NCBI RefSeq assembly: GCF_000021485.1
Contig: NC_011761.1
Span: 1,394,001 to 1,458,000, forward strand
Origin: Acidithiobacillus ferrooxidans ATCC 23270
GTDB lineage: Bacteria; Pseudomonadota; Gammaproteobacteria; Acidithiobacillales; Acidithiobacillaceae
Reading direction: 5' to 3'
Length of the DNA stretch: 64,000 bases
In this document: piece by piece, positions 1 through 8,938 of the stretch
How the letters are laid out: each line of letters starts with the position of its first letter
Position numbering within the stretch: position 1 is the stretch's first letter
Notes under the pieces: model-generated
The model's database searches: none
What the model saw: only the letters and a program-made list of their open reading frames with translations
What the model was told of the DNA's origin: nothing
Translations under genes and position numbers: made by a program

Positions 1-7
1 TCAGGGT

Positions 8-2575
8 ATGGAGGCACGGGTCTATGGTCGAGACGGACAGTTCCGCGAGATCGCTCTGGAGCAGGCCGTGGGATTCGACCGGGCTCTCGCTCCAGAGGCA
101 AAGAAAGCCCCCCAGATGAAGGAACAGGCGCTTCAGGAGTACCAGGCGTTTTACGCCCAGTTGCCACAGCGGGAAGAGAAACTGGTGACGGTAGTCCGCG
201 AGCGCTCCGAGCGTCTGGCTCCGGCGGATTTTCGGGGCTTCTCCGACATGATGCGGGATTTCCGCACAGGCGTGGACGATACCTTTGGGGTCCTCCGGGA
301 GGGAGAAAACCGGGGAGCGTCGGCCCCGGAATTGCGCCTGGCGCAGGCATTCTCTCTGGAAGAAATTTCCGATCTGCCCGCCGTCCAAACCGCCCATGAC
401 CAGGCAAGACGGCTTGGCGAGCGATTTCACGATCTGGACCGGGAAATCCGGGACACTTTCAAGGCACGGCTCAGGGAGCATGGCAAGGCACTGCTGGAGT
501 CCGGCAGCCTGCGCGAACCCCGGGAAATCGCGCAGGCGACCTACTGGAAGCACGGGATTGAGGCAAGTCCGGACAGCCCGATGATCGGAAAAGTGGTCGG
601 GGCGATTCAGGACAAGGATCTCAAAACCCTGCTGGGAATGATTGGCCACAACAGCCAAAACCCGGGATCGGAAGAGGTATTTACGCACATTACGGGTGTA
701 AAACTGGGCAAGACCCAAAAAGAACGGGTCGCACAGTTGCTGGACTGGGCCGGCCCTGAAAAGGCGCAGGCCCTGCGGGAAAGCAATGCGCTGGCGGAGC
801 GGGAACGGGAAGCTCGGGGCTTGCGGGATGGCGTGGTCAGCGCCTGGGCGGATCTGAAGGGTCTGCGCGTGGATGTTGGTGGCCAGGTGGTGAATGGACA
901 GGAGTATGTAACGCTGAAAGTCGCAGGCGGCCAGGATCGCATTGCTTCTGGCAAGGAGGGTGCGGCAACCACGTACCATCTGGTCAATGACCGGGGCGAG
1001 TATTCCCGCGTCAAGGACGTGCGGTTCACGGCCTTTGCCAAGCGGGTTTTGGCCATGGACGCCGATGGTATGGTGCGTAACGCCCTGGAGAAGGCGGACA
1101 TTGTGCAAGGGATTGCGCCGGAAGGGGTTACCCCGAAACCGGCTGCCGATCTTCAGAAAGAGCAAAAAACATCAGAAGCTCCCGGGAAGAACGCCTACGA
1201 GCAAAAAATCGAGGCGCGCAAGGAACGGTATCTTGCCCTTTCGGAAAAGACCCGGGCGCGGGCGAAAGCCCGCATGGAGCAGGCCAGGCGCATGGCGGAC
1301 GCCATCCCTTTTGGTCAGCCGATCCTGGTTGGCCACCACAGCGAAAAACGCGATCGAAAGTTTCGTGAGCGTATCCACCAGAACTTTGGCAAAGGCTTCG
1401 ACCTGCTGGAGAAGGCAGCGTATTACGAACGCCGCGCCAAGGGCGTCAACGACTACGCCATCAGCGCGGATGATCCGGATGCCGTGAAAAAACTCAGGGA
1501 ACGGGTGGAGAATCTGAAGTCTTCCCAGGAGCGCATGAAGGCGGCGAACGCCGCCATCCGCAAACATCAGAAGGAGGGCCCCGAGGCGCAGCAGGCGGCC
1601 CTGGAGCGTCTGGGTTTCCAGCCGGACCGGGCAAAAGCCATTTTGACCCCGGATGTCATGGGGACCGTGGGTTTTGCGTCGTACTCCCTCAGCAACAATA
1701 ACGCCAACATCCGGCGGCTGGAAGATCGTATTCAGATCCTGGAAAAGGCCCAGGCCCTGGAGGACCGTGAGACACCGTATGCCTGGGGAACGGTTCGGGA
1801 GAACAGGGAGATCAACCGCATCCAGTTCCGGTTCGAGGACAAGCCTGACGAAGAGGTCCGCAATCTCATGAAGTCGAGCGGCTTTCGGTGGGCGCCTTCC
1901 GAGGGCGCCTGGCAACGGCAGTGGACGGGCAATGCCGTATATGCCGCGCGGGATGTTATCAAAAAGCTGGACGCACTGATGCCGCCCGAGCAGACGGTGG
2001 CAGCACCAGAACCGGCCCAACGGCTCGACAACGCCCCCGCCCCAAAAGGTCATGCGGTGCATCCATCTGATGCTATCCGCGACCCAGGTGCCGCGCTGGT
2101 TGCGGCCATCAAGGACCGCGACGGCGACTGGTACCACCTTTCCGTGCAGGAAAACGATGGCCGTCTGGTGGGGACCTTGCAGCGGCGCGATGCGGAAACG
2201 GGTCTGGTGGAGACGATGCCAGCCGGTGTTTTTCAGCCTGACGTGAATTATGGGGTGGTGGCCAGGTTTGAGCGCGAGTCCGGGGAACTCCTGGCGGTTG
2301 GCCTTTCCCGTGGTCGGGATGGTGGTGTGGAACTGAAGGTCTTTTCCCAGTCGAGGGACGCCGCAGTCTTCGCCTGGCAGCGGATTCATGAGTACCCGGG
2401 GCATCTGAAGGCCAACGACGCGCTCCAGAAAACCCCGGACCACCGGGAGGGCAAGGTTATCGAACAGGCTTTGGGCGTGGACCCGAAGAGGCTCGATCCC
2501 CTGCCGGCGCGGGAAGCCTACAAGTCCCCCGCCAGACTGCAGGAGCGACAGAAGCAGCAGGGCATGGAGTTCTAG
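8..2575 (+). CDS. DUF3560-domain accessory protein of conjugative element (5' end may lie outside window)
   Basis: The 855-residue reading frame is mostly charged and helical. Residues about 396-655 match the DUF3560 family of plasmid and ICE proteins: a basic stretch with IPFGQPILVGHHSEKRDRK, then FGKGFDLLEKAAYYERRA, a coiled-coil segment, and a module with FRWAPSEGAWQRQ. Residues about 700-855 form a separate domain that recurs at the C terminus of the next gene. DUF3560 proteins are typical cargo of conjugative elements, and their biochemistry is not settled. The ATG lies 7 bases into the window, so the true start may be upstream. It is the first of a co-directional series leading to the relaxase. 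Function is unknown beyond a likely role in element maintenance or DNA processing. Confidence 0.8.
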   Translation: MEARVYGRDGQFREIALEQAVGFDRALAPEAKKAPQMKEQALQEYQAFYAQLPQREEKLVTVVRERSERLAPADFRGFSDMMRDFRTGVDDTFGVLREGENRGASAPELRLAQAFSLEEISDLPAVQTAHDQARRLGERFHDLDREIRDTFKARLREHGKALLESGSLREPREIAQATYWKHGIEASPDSPMIGKVVGAIQDKDLKTLLGMIGHNSQNPGSEEVFTHITGVKLGKTQKERVAQLLDWAGPEKAQALRESNALAEREREARGLRDGVVSAWADLKGLRVDVGGQVVNGQEYVTLKVAGGQDRIASGKEGAATTYHLVNDRGEYSRVKDVRFTAFAKRVLAMDADGMVRNALEKADIVQGIAPEGVTPKPAADLQKEQKTSEAPGKNAYEQKIEARKERYLALSEKTRARAKARMEQARRMADAIPFGQPILVGHHSEKRDRKFRERIHQNFGKGFDLLEKAAYYERRAKGVNDYAISADDPDAVKKLRERVENLKSSQERMKAANAAIRKHQKEGPEAQQAALERLGFQPDRAKAILTPDVMGTVGFASYSLSNNNANIRRLEDRIQILEKAQALEDRETPYAWGTVRENREINRIQFRFEDKPDEEVRNLMKSSGFRWAPSEGAWQRQWTGNAVYAARDVIKKLDALMPPEQTVAAPEPAQRLDNAPAPKGHAVHPSDAIRDPGAALVAAIKDRDGDWYHLSVQENDGRLVGTLQRRDAETGLVETMPAGVFQPDVNYGVVARFERESGELLAVGLSRGRDGGVELKVFSQSRDAAVFAWQRIHEYPGHLKANDALQKTPDHREGKVIEQALGVDPKRLDPLPAREAYKSPARLQERQKQQGMEF

Positions 2576-2633
2576 GACATAGAGCGTATGAAAGTTTTTT
2601 GACATCTTTTGCTGAGACGAAAAGGAGAAAGTG

Positions 2634-3830
2634 ATGGCTACTCGAATGATGCAACGGAACAACCTGGCGGATGCTTTTGTGCTGGTCAATGACGAACAGA
2701 CCAACGCAGCACTGAAAGCCGCGCGGGAACAGATTGGGGACGCGGAATGGAAGAAGGGGTACTCCCCGGAGAACAAGGCGATCGTCCGCGACGCTCTGAA
2801 GGAACATGGGGCACGGTACGAACAGCTGCTAAAGGGCAATCTGGTGGGTGTGCAGGTCGCGGAAACGCAGGCCAATGGGGAGACCTTCAGGAAGCTGCGC
2901 GTCACGCTGGAGAACGAAGCCGGCAGGACCATCCTGTCGGCGGACATGGGCTCCGAGTTTGCTCAGCGGCTGATCACCAAGCTCGACACAGCGACGCGGG
3001 AACATGCCGGAGGCGAAATCAGCATTGGCGCCTTTGCCAAGCAGACGGAGCGGGATGATCGGACTTTCGTGGATCATGTGGCCACCATGAAGGGCCCTGA
3101 CGGGCAGGAAGTTCCGGCTACTCCCGGGCACTTCGAGAAGGCCAGGGAGCGGGTGGAGGCGGCACAAAAGCCGATGCTGGATGCCGGTATGAAGGACAGG
3201 AAGATCCTGAACCAGATCGCCGCCAGCACCCGGGAGAGCTACTTCGCCGAGGTTGCCGCTGGTCTGTCTGAGCGGCTGGTGGAGCAAGGGATTACGCCGA
3301 AAACCGTAGCGAACGAGCGCGGCGAATTCCCGGCCCTGGAGGCGGGCATCAAGGATCGCGATGGCACCTGGCACAACATGTCCGCCTATGAGAAAGATGG
3401 GCACCTGGTGGGGACCTTGCAGCGGCGCGGCGGCCAGCCCGGAGAGTACGAGAAGGTGCCGCTGGAGTTTCACCCGGGAGAACTCGGCGGCTTGCAGGCG
3501 GAGGCACAGTTTACGGATGGTGCTCCACTGCTGGTTTCGCTGTCCCGGTCGGAGCCCTCTGAGACACAGCCTTCCAAGGTGGATGTGCGCATCTTCGCCA
3601 AGGGCCAGGATCTGGAGGGGAAGGACACCCTGGAGCAGATTCACGAGCACCCAGGGCGTCTGCGGGCCAACGACGCGCTTCAGAAGATCCCGGATCATCG
3701 GGAGGGCAAGGCCATCGAGCAGGCGTTGGGCGTGGATCCGAAGATGCTCAACCCGGTACCGGCGCGTGAGGCCCAAAGAGCTCCAGCTAAAGCACAGGAG
3801 AAGCAGCATTCCCAAGGGGTGCAGCTATGA
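2634..3830 (+). CDS. Conjugative-element protein sharing a C-terminal domain with the preceding gene
   Basis: This 398-residue soluble, charged protein has no family I recognise in its N-terminal two thirds. The ATG at 2634 is preferred over the GTG directly before it because AGGAG (2623-2627) sits 6 bases upstream. The last ~155 residues are clearly homologous to the end of the preceding protein. Both carry IKDRDG, then GTLQRR, IHE-PG, NDALQK-PDHREGK and IEQALGVDPK. This shared module marks an ancient tandem duplication or domain reuse. The gene lies 58 bases after its neighbour and its stop overlaps the next start, so it is in the same transcription unit. Function unknown. Confidence 0.75.
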   Translation: MATRMMQRNNLADAFVLVNDEQTNAALKAAREQIGDAEWKKGYSPENKAIVRDALKEHGARYEQLLKGNLVGVQVAETQANGETFRKLRVTLENEAGRTILSADMGSEFAQRLITKLDTATREHAGGEISIGAFAKQTERDDRTFVDHVATMKGPDGQEVPATPGHFEKARERVEAAQKPMLDAGMKDRKILNQIAASTRESYFAEVAAGLSERLVEQGITPKTVANERGEFPALEAGIKDRDGTWHNMSAYEKDGHLVGTLQRRGGQPGEYEKVPLEFHPGELGGLQAEAQFTDGAPLLVSLSRSEPSETQPSKVDVRIFAKGQDLEGKDTLEQIHEHPGRLRANDALQKIPDHREGKAIEQALGVDPKMLNPVPAREAQRAPAKAQEKQHSQGVQL

Positions 3831-4105
3831 GTCTGGCCGAAGAACTACTGGAGTGGGCCGAGGAAGAGCTGGAGCGCGGCGACGCCGCGCACCGGGAGCG
3901 GGTTGCGCTGATCCTCGCGCAACTCCGTGAACTGCCCGACCCCGAATCGCTGCCGGTCGGGTCCACCCAGAGATTTCTCGCACAACGGCGCGTGGACAAA
4001 CTGGCCGAGAGCGCCGAAGGGCTGGGTTTTGAAACGCCCGGGAAGGCGCTGAAAAAGGAGATCGGCAAACAGATTGCCGGTCACGTTCTGGGCATAGAAC
4101 TGTAA
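3827..4105 (+). CDS. Small hypothetical protein, conjugative element
   Basis: The 92-residue product is acidic and helical at the N terminus (AEELLEWAEEELERGD) and basic near the C terminus. There is no signal peptide or membrane segment and I recognise no family. The ATG overlaps the upstream TGA (ATGA), which implies translational coupling. The next gene follows after 10 bases, so it is an internal member of the operon. Confidence 0.65.
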   Translation: MSLAEELLEWAEEELERGDAAHRERVALILAQLRELPDPESLPVGSTQRFLAQRRVDKLAESAEGLGFETPGKALKKEIGKQIAGHVLGIEL

Positions 4106-4115
4106 GGAGACGGTG

Positions 4116-4505
4116 ATGTTCGGATTTTTCAAGGCCCTGACGGGGTTCCGTCACACCCTTGCAGGGAGCGAATCCACGAAGGGGAAAGGCCAGTGCAATC
4201 TGTGTATTGGCGGTCATCCGGATCATCTGCGTCCGGTGGACGATTCCCAGGGGCTGGGCGGGTATCAGCTGGCCATCGAGGCGCTGATTCGTGATGAATC
4301 ACCCGAGGTGATTTATCTTCTCTCGGAAACCGGAGACCTGTCCGTGGTCCGCAAGAGTCTGGAGTACCTTTCCCGAATCGGCGGGCAGGTCGGCGTTGCC
4401 GATCAGCTTCCCGATGAGGAAGTGGCCGCCATTTTTGGTGTCGATGTCCGGTCGTACCAGTCCGCCGTTGTGAATCCGCAGGGGGATGCGGCGGCCTATG
4501 GTTGA
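4116..4505 (+). CDS. Hypothetical protein, conjugative element
   Basis: A 129-residue soluble protein of unknown family. AAGGAG (4104-4109) lies 6 bases before the ATG at 4116, which favours it over the GTG at 4113. The N-terminal part carries a CNLC pair followed by HPDH, a possible metal-binding cluster. The middle reads as an alternating alpha/beta fold (EVIYLLSETGDLSVVRKSL). It sits between the small upstream gene and the LPD7-like gene, in the same direction. Confidence 0.65.
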   Translation: MFGFFKALTGFRHTLAGSESTKGKGQCNLCIGGHPDHLRPVDDSQGLGGYQLAIEALIRDESPEVIYLLSETGDLSVVRKSLEYLSRIGGQVGVADQLPDEEVAAIFGVDVRSYQSAVVNPQGDAAAYG

Positions 4506-4527
4506 GGCAATTTCGCGCGGAGGTCAC

Positions 4528-5487
4528 ATGGCAGCACAATTAGATCACCTTTTGTCCTACGGCCCTATGGATGTAGTGGCCAGCAATGATGAGAAGAACC
4601 CAGGGCTTCACATCGTCCACATGGATGCGGAAAACCGCGCGTTCATTCCCCAGGATGACCCACTGCATCGGGAAATCCGGAACCTCATTGAAAAAAACCC
4701 GCATAGCAAAGGCTTTGTGGCCAACCAGATCCACGCACGTCTGGAGCAGGAGGGGCGCTGGGATGGGCCGGGGTTGCACCCTGCGAAGGGGCATGATGCC
4801 GAGGGCCTGAGTTTCACCCCATCCCTGAACCCGGAGCAGGAGAAGGGCGAGGCCCTGAATGTCGGAGAGACTCTGGCCCAGGGGACTGCAGGGCCAGAGA
4901 TTGCGGAACCCGCACAGCCAGCGCCTGAAAAATCGGTTGAAGCGGAAATTGCGGACGCGACTGGGAAAAAGCCCGATCAGGAACCGCAGCAAAGGACGAT
5001 AACGGAACCCGACCCCCTTGCGGATTGGCCAGGGACATCCCAGAAGTCCCCTGAGCCGCTCATGCCGCCGGAGAAGCCACGATTCGAGCGCAAGAATCCG
5101 CCGGAAGTCCTCTTCGCCAATCCCAAAGGCAAGCCCTATGTGCTGGATCATGGCGACAAGGTGACGGTGACGAACCGCGCCATGCTGGGTTTGGGGCGGG
5201 AAGCTGCGGAGAAACGGCAAAAAGCGGTCGAGATCGGCCTGAAAGCCGCCGTGGACCGGTTTGGGGAGCCTGTGCGTTTTCAGGGCAATCGTGCCTTCCT
5301 GGAAGAGACGGTGAAGGTTGCCCTGGAGCCCGGCGGTCCCATGGCCCGGGACATCTACGAACGGGCGATCAAGGAGCGCGGGAATCAGCTTGGACCGTCG
5401 AAGGGCTGCACCCTGCCAAGGGTTGCCCCATATCGGGCGCCGGAGAAGAAGCGGGAAGTGGATAAAGGCAAAGGCATCGGGCTCTGA
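4528..5487 (+). CDS. LPD7-like domain protein of conjugative element
   Basis: The start at 4528 is chosen because GGAGG (4519-4523) precedes it; a longer frame from 4486 would overlap the previous gene. The 319-residue protein has an N-terminal region of unknown family and a proline- and glutamate-rich linker (about 95-190). The C-terminal region (about 195-300) resembles the LPD7 'large polyvalent protein' domain found fused to relaxases: VLFANPKGKPYVLDHGDKV, then a segment with RFGEPVRFQGNRAFLEETVKVA. The tail is strongly basic. LPD7 domains occur in mobile-element proteins with DNA-handling functions. A role as a relaxase partner is inference. Confidence 0.65.
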   Translation: MAAQLDHLLSYGPMDVVASNDEKNPGLHIVHMDAENRAFIPQDDPLHREIRNLIEKNPHSKGFVANQIHARLEQEGRWDGPGLHPAKGHDAEGLSFTPSLNPEQEKGEALNVGETLAQGTAGPEIAEPAQPAPEKSVEAEIADATGKKPDQEPQQRTITEPDPLADWPGTSQKSPEPLMPPEKPRFERKNPPEVLFANPKGKPYVLDHGDKVTVTNRAMLGLGREAAEKRQKAVEIGLKAAVDRFGEPVRFQGNRAFLEETVKVALEPGGPMARDIYERAIKERGNQLGPSKGCTLPRVAPYRAPEKKREVDKGKGIGL

Positions 5488-5510
5488 GGCCGGTTATCCC
5501 TCCGTGCGCT

Positions 5511-5521
5511 GATCTATACCC
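5511..5521 (+). promoter_or_regulatory. GATCTATACCC motif, copy 1
   Basis: This 11-base word lies in the 63-base gap before the membrane-protein gene, 40 bases before its preferred ATG. Identical words precede three other genes of the element (11937, 14735, 18363). A CTCCG lies 6 bases upstream. It could be an operator or a non-consensus promoter element (TATACC as a -10). Confidence 0.55.
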
Positions 5522-5550
5522 TGTCGATGCTCCTGATGACAGGAATGGCC

Positions 5551-6330
5551 ATGGATGAACTGGACGAAATCGCACAACTGGAGGCGGCAGGTCAGAAGCT
5601 GATGGCCGAACCCATCTCCGCGCTGCGAAAACGGGAGGCGGCAGAGGCAAAGCGGGCGTCCATCGCGGACTCCGTCCATGTCGAAGCCCTGCTCGCCGAG
5701 ATCCGTGATCGCCTGGATCTCCTGTTGCAGGCGAATGGCTCCTCGCAGGGTACCAACGCCTCGCAGGGTGCCAACCCGTCGCAGGGGAGCCTTCCTGAAA
5801 CCCCGCCGGTTCCCGACACGTCGGTTCCCACAGCCGAGGAAACCGATGAACTCCGGAAAGTGTTTCCGCATGAGGACGCAGGCCCGCCAGTGGCAGCCCC
5901 GCCGCGTGCAGCCCTGCCGGGTGCAGCCCCCGCGAACATCATGATTTCCGACCCGGATATGACACGGTTGTTGGCCACCGTGGAGGACCGGGTGACCCGT
6001 CATGCGTTGACGCACCATTCTTCGGTCGTCGTTCTGCTGGGGTGGGCAATGGCCCTGCTGGCGGCGGGTCTGGGCATGGGGTATGGCGCCATCGTCGCGT
6101 CGGGTCGGTATCCATTCTGGGCTACGGCCAGCCAAGCCAGTGTTCTGTCCAGGATTTCCGCCGCAGTTCTCGGTGCCCCGGTTGGTGTGGTCCTGTTACC
6201 CATCGCGGGGGCAATCCTCTGGGAAGCAAGCAAGGAAGCCAGCAGTGAGAAGCAGCAAACGGTATGGAGACTGGCGGCGATCGGGGTATTTCTCGCGGGC
6301 ATTCTGCTTCCCCTGTTTTCGCTGTTCTGA
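5551..6330 (+). CDS. Conjugative-element membrane protein
   Basis: The ATG at 5551 is preferred because AGGA (5541-5544) precedes it; an upstream ATG at 5527 has no clear ribosome site. The 259-residue protein has a soluble N-terminal half with a short repeat (SQGTN, SQGAN, SQGSL) and proline/alanine-rich linkers. Three hydrophobic segments occupy the C-terminal third (starting near VVVLLGWAMALLAAGLGMG). It resembles membrane proteins encoded next to mobilisation relaxases, but I cannot name a family. The stop overlaps the relaxase start, so the two are probably translated together. Confidence 0.65.
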   Translation: MDELDEIAQLEAAGQKLMAEPISALRKREAAEAKRASIADSVHVEALLAEIRDRLDLLLQANGSSQGTNASQGANPSQGSLPETPPVPDTSVPTAEETDELRKVFPHEDAGPPVAAPPRAALPGAAPANIMISDPDMTRLLATVEDRVTRHALTHHSSVVVLLGWAMALLAAGLGMGYGAIVASGRYPFWATASQASVLSRISAAVLGAPVGVVLLPIAGAILWEASKEASSEKQQTVWRLAAIGVFLAGILLPLFSLF

Positions 6331-7880
6331 TGAATCCCAAAACATCACCCAGCCAAACCCGGAAGGGGCGATTTCTGTCGTCCACCGAAACGCTGGATGA
6401 TCAGCTTTCTCCGGACGGTTCTCCACGTGGACACCATCGCGCAGTCGCATCTCGTGTTCACAACAAGGTGCATCGAGTAAGGGGGAAACAGGGATCCGGG
6501 GCGGTACGCTCCCTGATCAGGCGTCTGCTTCCCCATGCCGGGAGCAATTTCTACAAGGCCCCGTCGTCCCGAGGGCCGGCGTTGCAGCATGCCGGGCGTC
6601 GCTGCACGGTAAAGGTGTCCTATGTGCGGAGCAAGGGGCCGGATCAGTGGCAGGCCCACGGCAAGTACCTGAGCCGCGAGGGCGCGCAGCAGGACGGCGA
6701 GAAAGGCGAGGGCTTTGACCGGGATTCCGATAGCGTCAACCTGTCGTCGCGTTTGTCTTCCTGGCAGGAGGAAAACGATCCACACCTGTTCAAGGTCATT
6801 CTGGCACCCGAAGACCCGCTGCGGCCAGAGGCCCTGCGGGATATGACGCGCCGATTCAATGCGCGCATCCAGCGGCAGATCGGGCGGGATTATGAGTGGG
6901 CGGCCATCGACCACCACAACACCAGCCACCCCCATGTTCACCTGCTGATTCGTGGCAAGGGCAAGCTCGAACTGGAGCCAGATATGATTCGCCGGGGGAT
7001 GCGCGCCGCCGCCCAGGAGATTCTCACGGAAAGCCTGGGATATCGCAGCGAACGGGAAATTCAGGCAGCGCGGGAGCGGGAACTGGATCAGCGGCGTTTC
7101 ACCGCCCTGGATCGGGGAATTCTCGACAAGGCGACATCCGCGCCGCAAGGCGGCCACCTGCAAGGCTATTCACTGGTCGATGAGTCGCCCCCCAACTTAT
7201 TGAATGACAAAGATCGCGAAAACCGACGACTCCGGCTCGCCCGACTGGAAAAGCTCGTGGAAATTGGTGTGGCCGACAAGATCGGGCCGAATCTCTGGCG
7301 ACTGGAGCCTGGTTGGGACAAGGCCCTCAAGGAGCTCCAGATATTGCAGACCCGGACGAAGATGCTGGCTGAGGCGCGGGCCTTGATGACGGAGCCTCGC
7401 TGCCCGCCACAGGTCACGAAGATCCGGGCAGGCGACCGTCTGGTGGGACGTGTGCTGAGTACGGGACTGGATGAGCAATATGACCGCAGCTTCGTACTCA
7501 TCGAGGGCGTCGATAACCGGGCGCACATCGTCTACCAGACGGGATCGATAGAGAAAGCCAGAGGAAGGCAGGATCTGGGCCTTCGGCATCTCGTCGCCCT
7601 CACCGGCCTCGACCGTGGCGTTGCCGTCAAGGACTACGGCATCGAGATCCCGGACCAGGGCTGGAAACGGACAGAGATTCCCGAAGCGGCACTGGATGAC
7701 CAACTGGCGCATGAACGACGGAATCCACCCAAGGAAATGATGGACCCGACTACCGGCTTCGCGGCGGAATGGCATCGCCGGCTGCTGGATCGGCGCAAGC
7801 AAAAAGAGAAAGAACGGGCACTACAGAAAAAACGGGCCCGGGAACAGGCAAAGCCGCAGCGGGGATCGGAGATCGAGTAG
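6330..7880 (+). CDS. Relaxase/mobilisation nuclease with DUF3363 domain
   Basis: The 516-residue protein should nick the transfer origin and lead the DNA strand into the recipient. The relaxase fold includes VSYVRSKG...HGKYLSREG near residues 96-118. The metal-binding histidine motif DHHNTSHPHVHLL is near residues 192-204. The C-terminal half (about 350-470) matches DUF3363, with RLVGRVLSTGLDEQYDRSFVLIE-type sequence, and the tail is very basic. The ATG overlaps the TGA of the membrane-protein gene (TGATG), so I prefer it to the longer frame beginning at 6264. A near-identical copy of its last ~112 codons lies at 10195-10533. No coupling protein (TraG/VirD4) gene is in the window. Confidence 0.88.
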   Translation: MNPKTSPSQTRKGRFLSSTETLDDQLSPDGSPRGHHRAVASRVHNKVHRVRGKQGSGAVRSLIRRLLPHAGSNFYKAPSSRGPALQHAGRRCTVKVSYVRSKGPDQWQAHGKYLSREGAQQDGEKGEGFDRDSDSVNLSSRLSSWQEENDPHLFKVILAPEDPLRPEALRDMTRRFNARIQRQIGRDYEWAAIDHHNTSHPHVHLLIRGKGKLELEPDMIRRGMRAAAQEILTESLGYRSEREIQAARERELDQRRFTALDRGILDKATSAPQGGHLQGYSLVDESPPNLLNDKDRENRRLRLARLEKLVEIGVADKIGPNLWRLEPGWDKALKELQILQTRTKMLAEARALMTEPRCPPQVTKIRAGDRLVGRVLSTGLDEQYDRSFVLIEGVDNRAHIVYQTGSIEKARGRQDLGLRHLVALTGLDRGVAVKDYGIEIPDQGWKRTEIPEAALDDQLAHERRNPPKEMMDPTTGFAAEWHRRLLDRRKQKEKERALQKKRAREQAKPQRGSEIE

Positions 7881-7896
7881 AGATTTGGGAGCGGGA

Positions 7897-8267
7897 ATGG
7901 ACAAGATTGGGGATTTTGCGTTCAGTGTGTTGGTATACTCTTGCTGCTGGATCATATTCAGGAAGCGAAAGACGGTGGATTTTTTCGTGCGGTGAGCTAC
8001 TGGATCAGCCTTGGTGCGGAAAGCCGTGAAGGCAGTGCCGAAGATCGTGTTTTGTGATACCTGTCAGAAGTATATGACCCCGGTATCTCTTTGCCCTGGG
8101 TGAGCCGCCTGCTGGCGGGCTTGGGGTTAGTCGGTTGCGTGGCGGCGCTAATCATACTGGTCAACGGGCTCTGCTCCCTCTATCTCATGTCAGCTCCACT
8201 TTCGCGGTATTGGATCGGTTGGTTTGAAATGGCCATGCTCATCGGTGTCCTTCTGCCTATTTGGTGA
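7897..8267 (+). pseudogene. Decayed small membrane-protein gene, copy 1
   Basis: Just after the relaxase, an ATG opens a frame starting MDKIGDFAFSVLVY, also found at 10550. Here a 53-base segment bounded by CTGGATCA direct repeats breaks the frame. After it, the frame resumes as SYWISLGAESREGSAEDRVL, meets a TGA where the other copy has CGA, and continues through a hydrophobic stretch (LVGCVAALIILVNGLCSLYL) to a TGA at 8265-8267. The ancestral product was probably a ~105-residue membrane protein. As it stands the gene should not make it. Confidence 0.6.
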
Positions 8268-8740
8268 TATTTTCTGGAAAATGGCGGGACACGGTCAATC
8301 AGCGGCGACTCGGTGCTGATTGCAGGATTTTTGGCAATCTTGATCGAGCGGCCGCAGTAGCCTATGGGTTGCGAAACAAATATCCAGACGCATCCGATGT
8401 ACCTACCACCTGGGTCTGCTTCCGCCGACGGCAAAGCTCTTGATGGCGCCGCTCAGGTAAGGCCAGAATGAATCGCAGAGCCTGTCCGTTTGCTCAAGGT
8501 TAGTCGCCTAGTCAGGCCACCGGGATCACGACACGCCGGCCGGTGGACGACGAAATATATGCTATACTTCAAGGTGATATTTATAAGGACTTGTTGTGGT
8601 ATGGTATTGATAGTTTAAATTGTTCTTCTGCTTGGTAGATTATAAGTTTTGCTTCATTAATAAACATAACCAATACGATGCTGTGCGGGTGTTAGAGATA
8701 GAACCAAATATTGCTACAATACAGACCAAGGAGATATGAG
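8268..8740. other. Gap without a convincing gene
   Basis: I see no supported coding region here. From about 8550 the base composition turns AT-rich. A 7-base inverted repeat (CCACCGG 8517-8523, CCGGTGG 8540-8546) lies in the gap without a following T-run. Stretches such as TATGCTATACTT (about 8560-8571) could supply a promoter for the small membrane-protein gene that follows. Confidence 0.4.
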
Positions 8741-8920
8741 ATGACACCTTTGATTCACATAGTGCTGGTCCTGATCGTGGTTGGCGTCCTTCTCTGGCTC
8801 GTCAATAACTATATACCCATGGCATCTTCCATTAAGTCAATACTGAATCTGGTCGTGGTCGTTGTTGTGATTTTATGGCTGCTAAGCGTCTTTGGGATTT
8901 TTAGTCTTCCCTCCAGATAA
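8741..8920 (+). CDS. Thivi_2564-family small membrane protein
   Basis: A 59-residue protein made of two membrane helices joined by NNYIPMASSIKSILN, which is the signature of the Thivi_2564 family as I remember it. AAGGAG lies directly upstream of the ATG, and an alternative start at 8711 lacks one. Members are small inner-membrane proteins of unknown function. The following gene starts 18 bases later. Confidence 0.75.
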   Translation: MTPLIHIVLVLIVVGVLLWLVNNYIPMASSIKSILNLVVVVVVILWLLSVFGIFSLPSR

Positions 8921-8938
8921 AGCCAGCGAGGTGCTACT

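Noticed and set aside
1172-2947. 591-codon open frame on the minus strand
   Set aside because: It is opposite to the DUF3560 gene, crosses a gene boundary, and its residue composition is not protein-like; it results from GC-rich codon bias.
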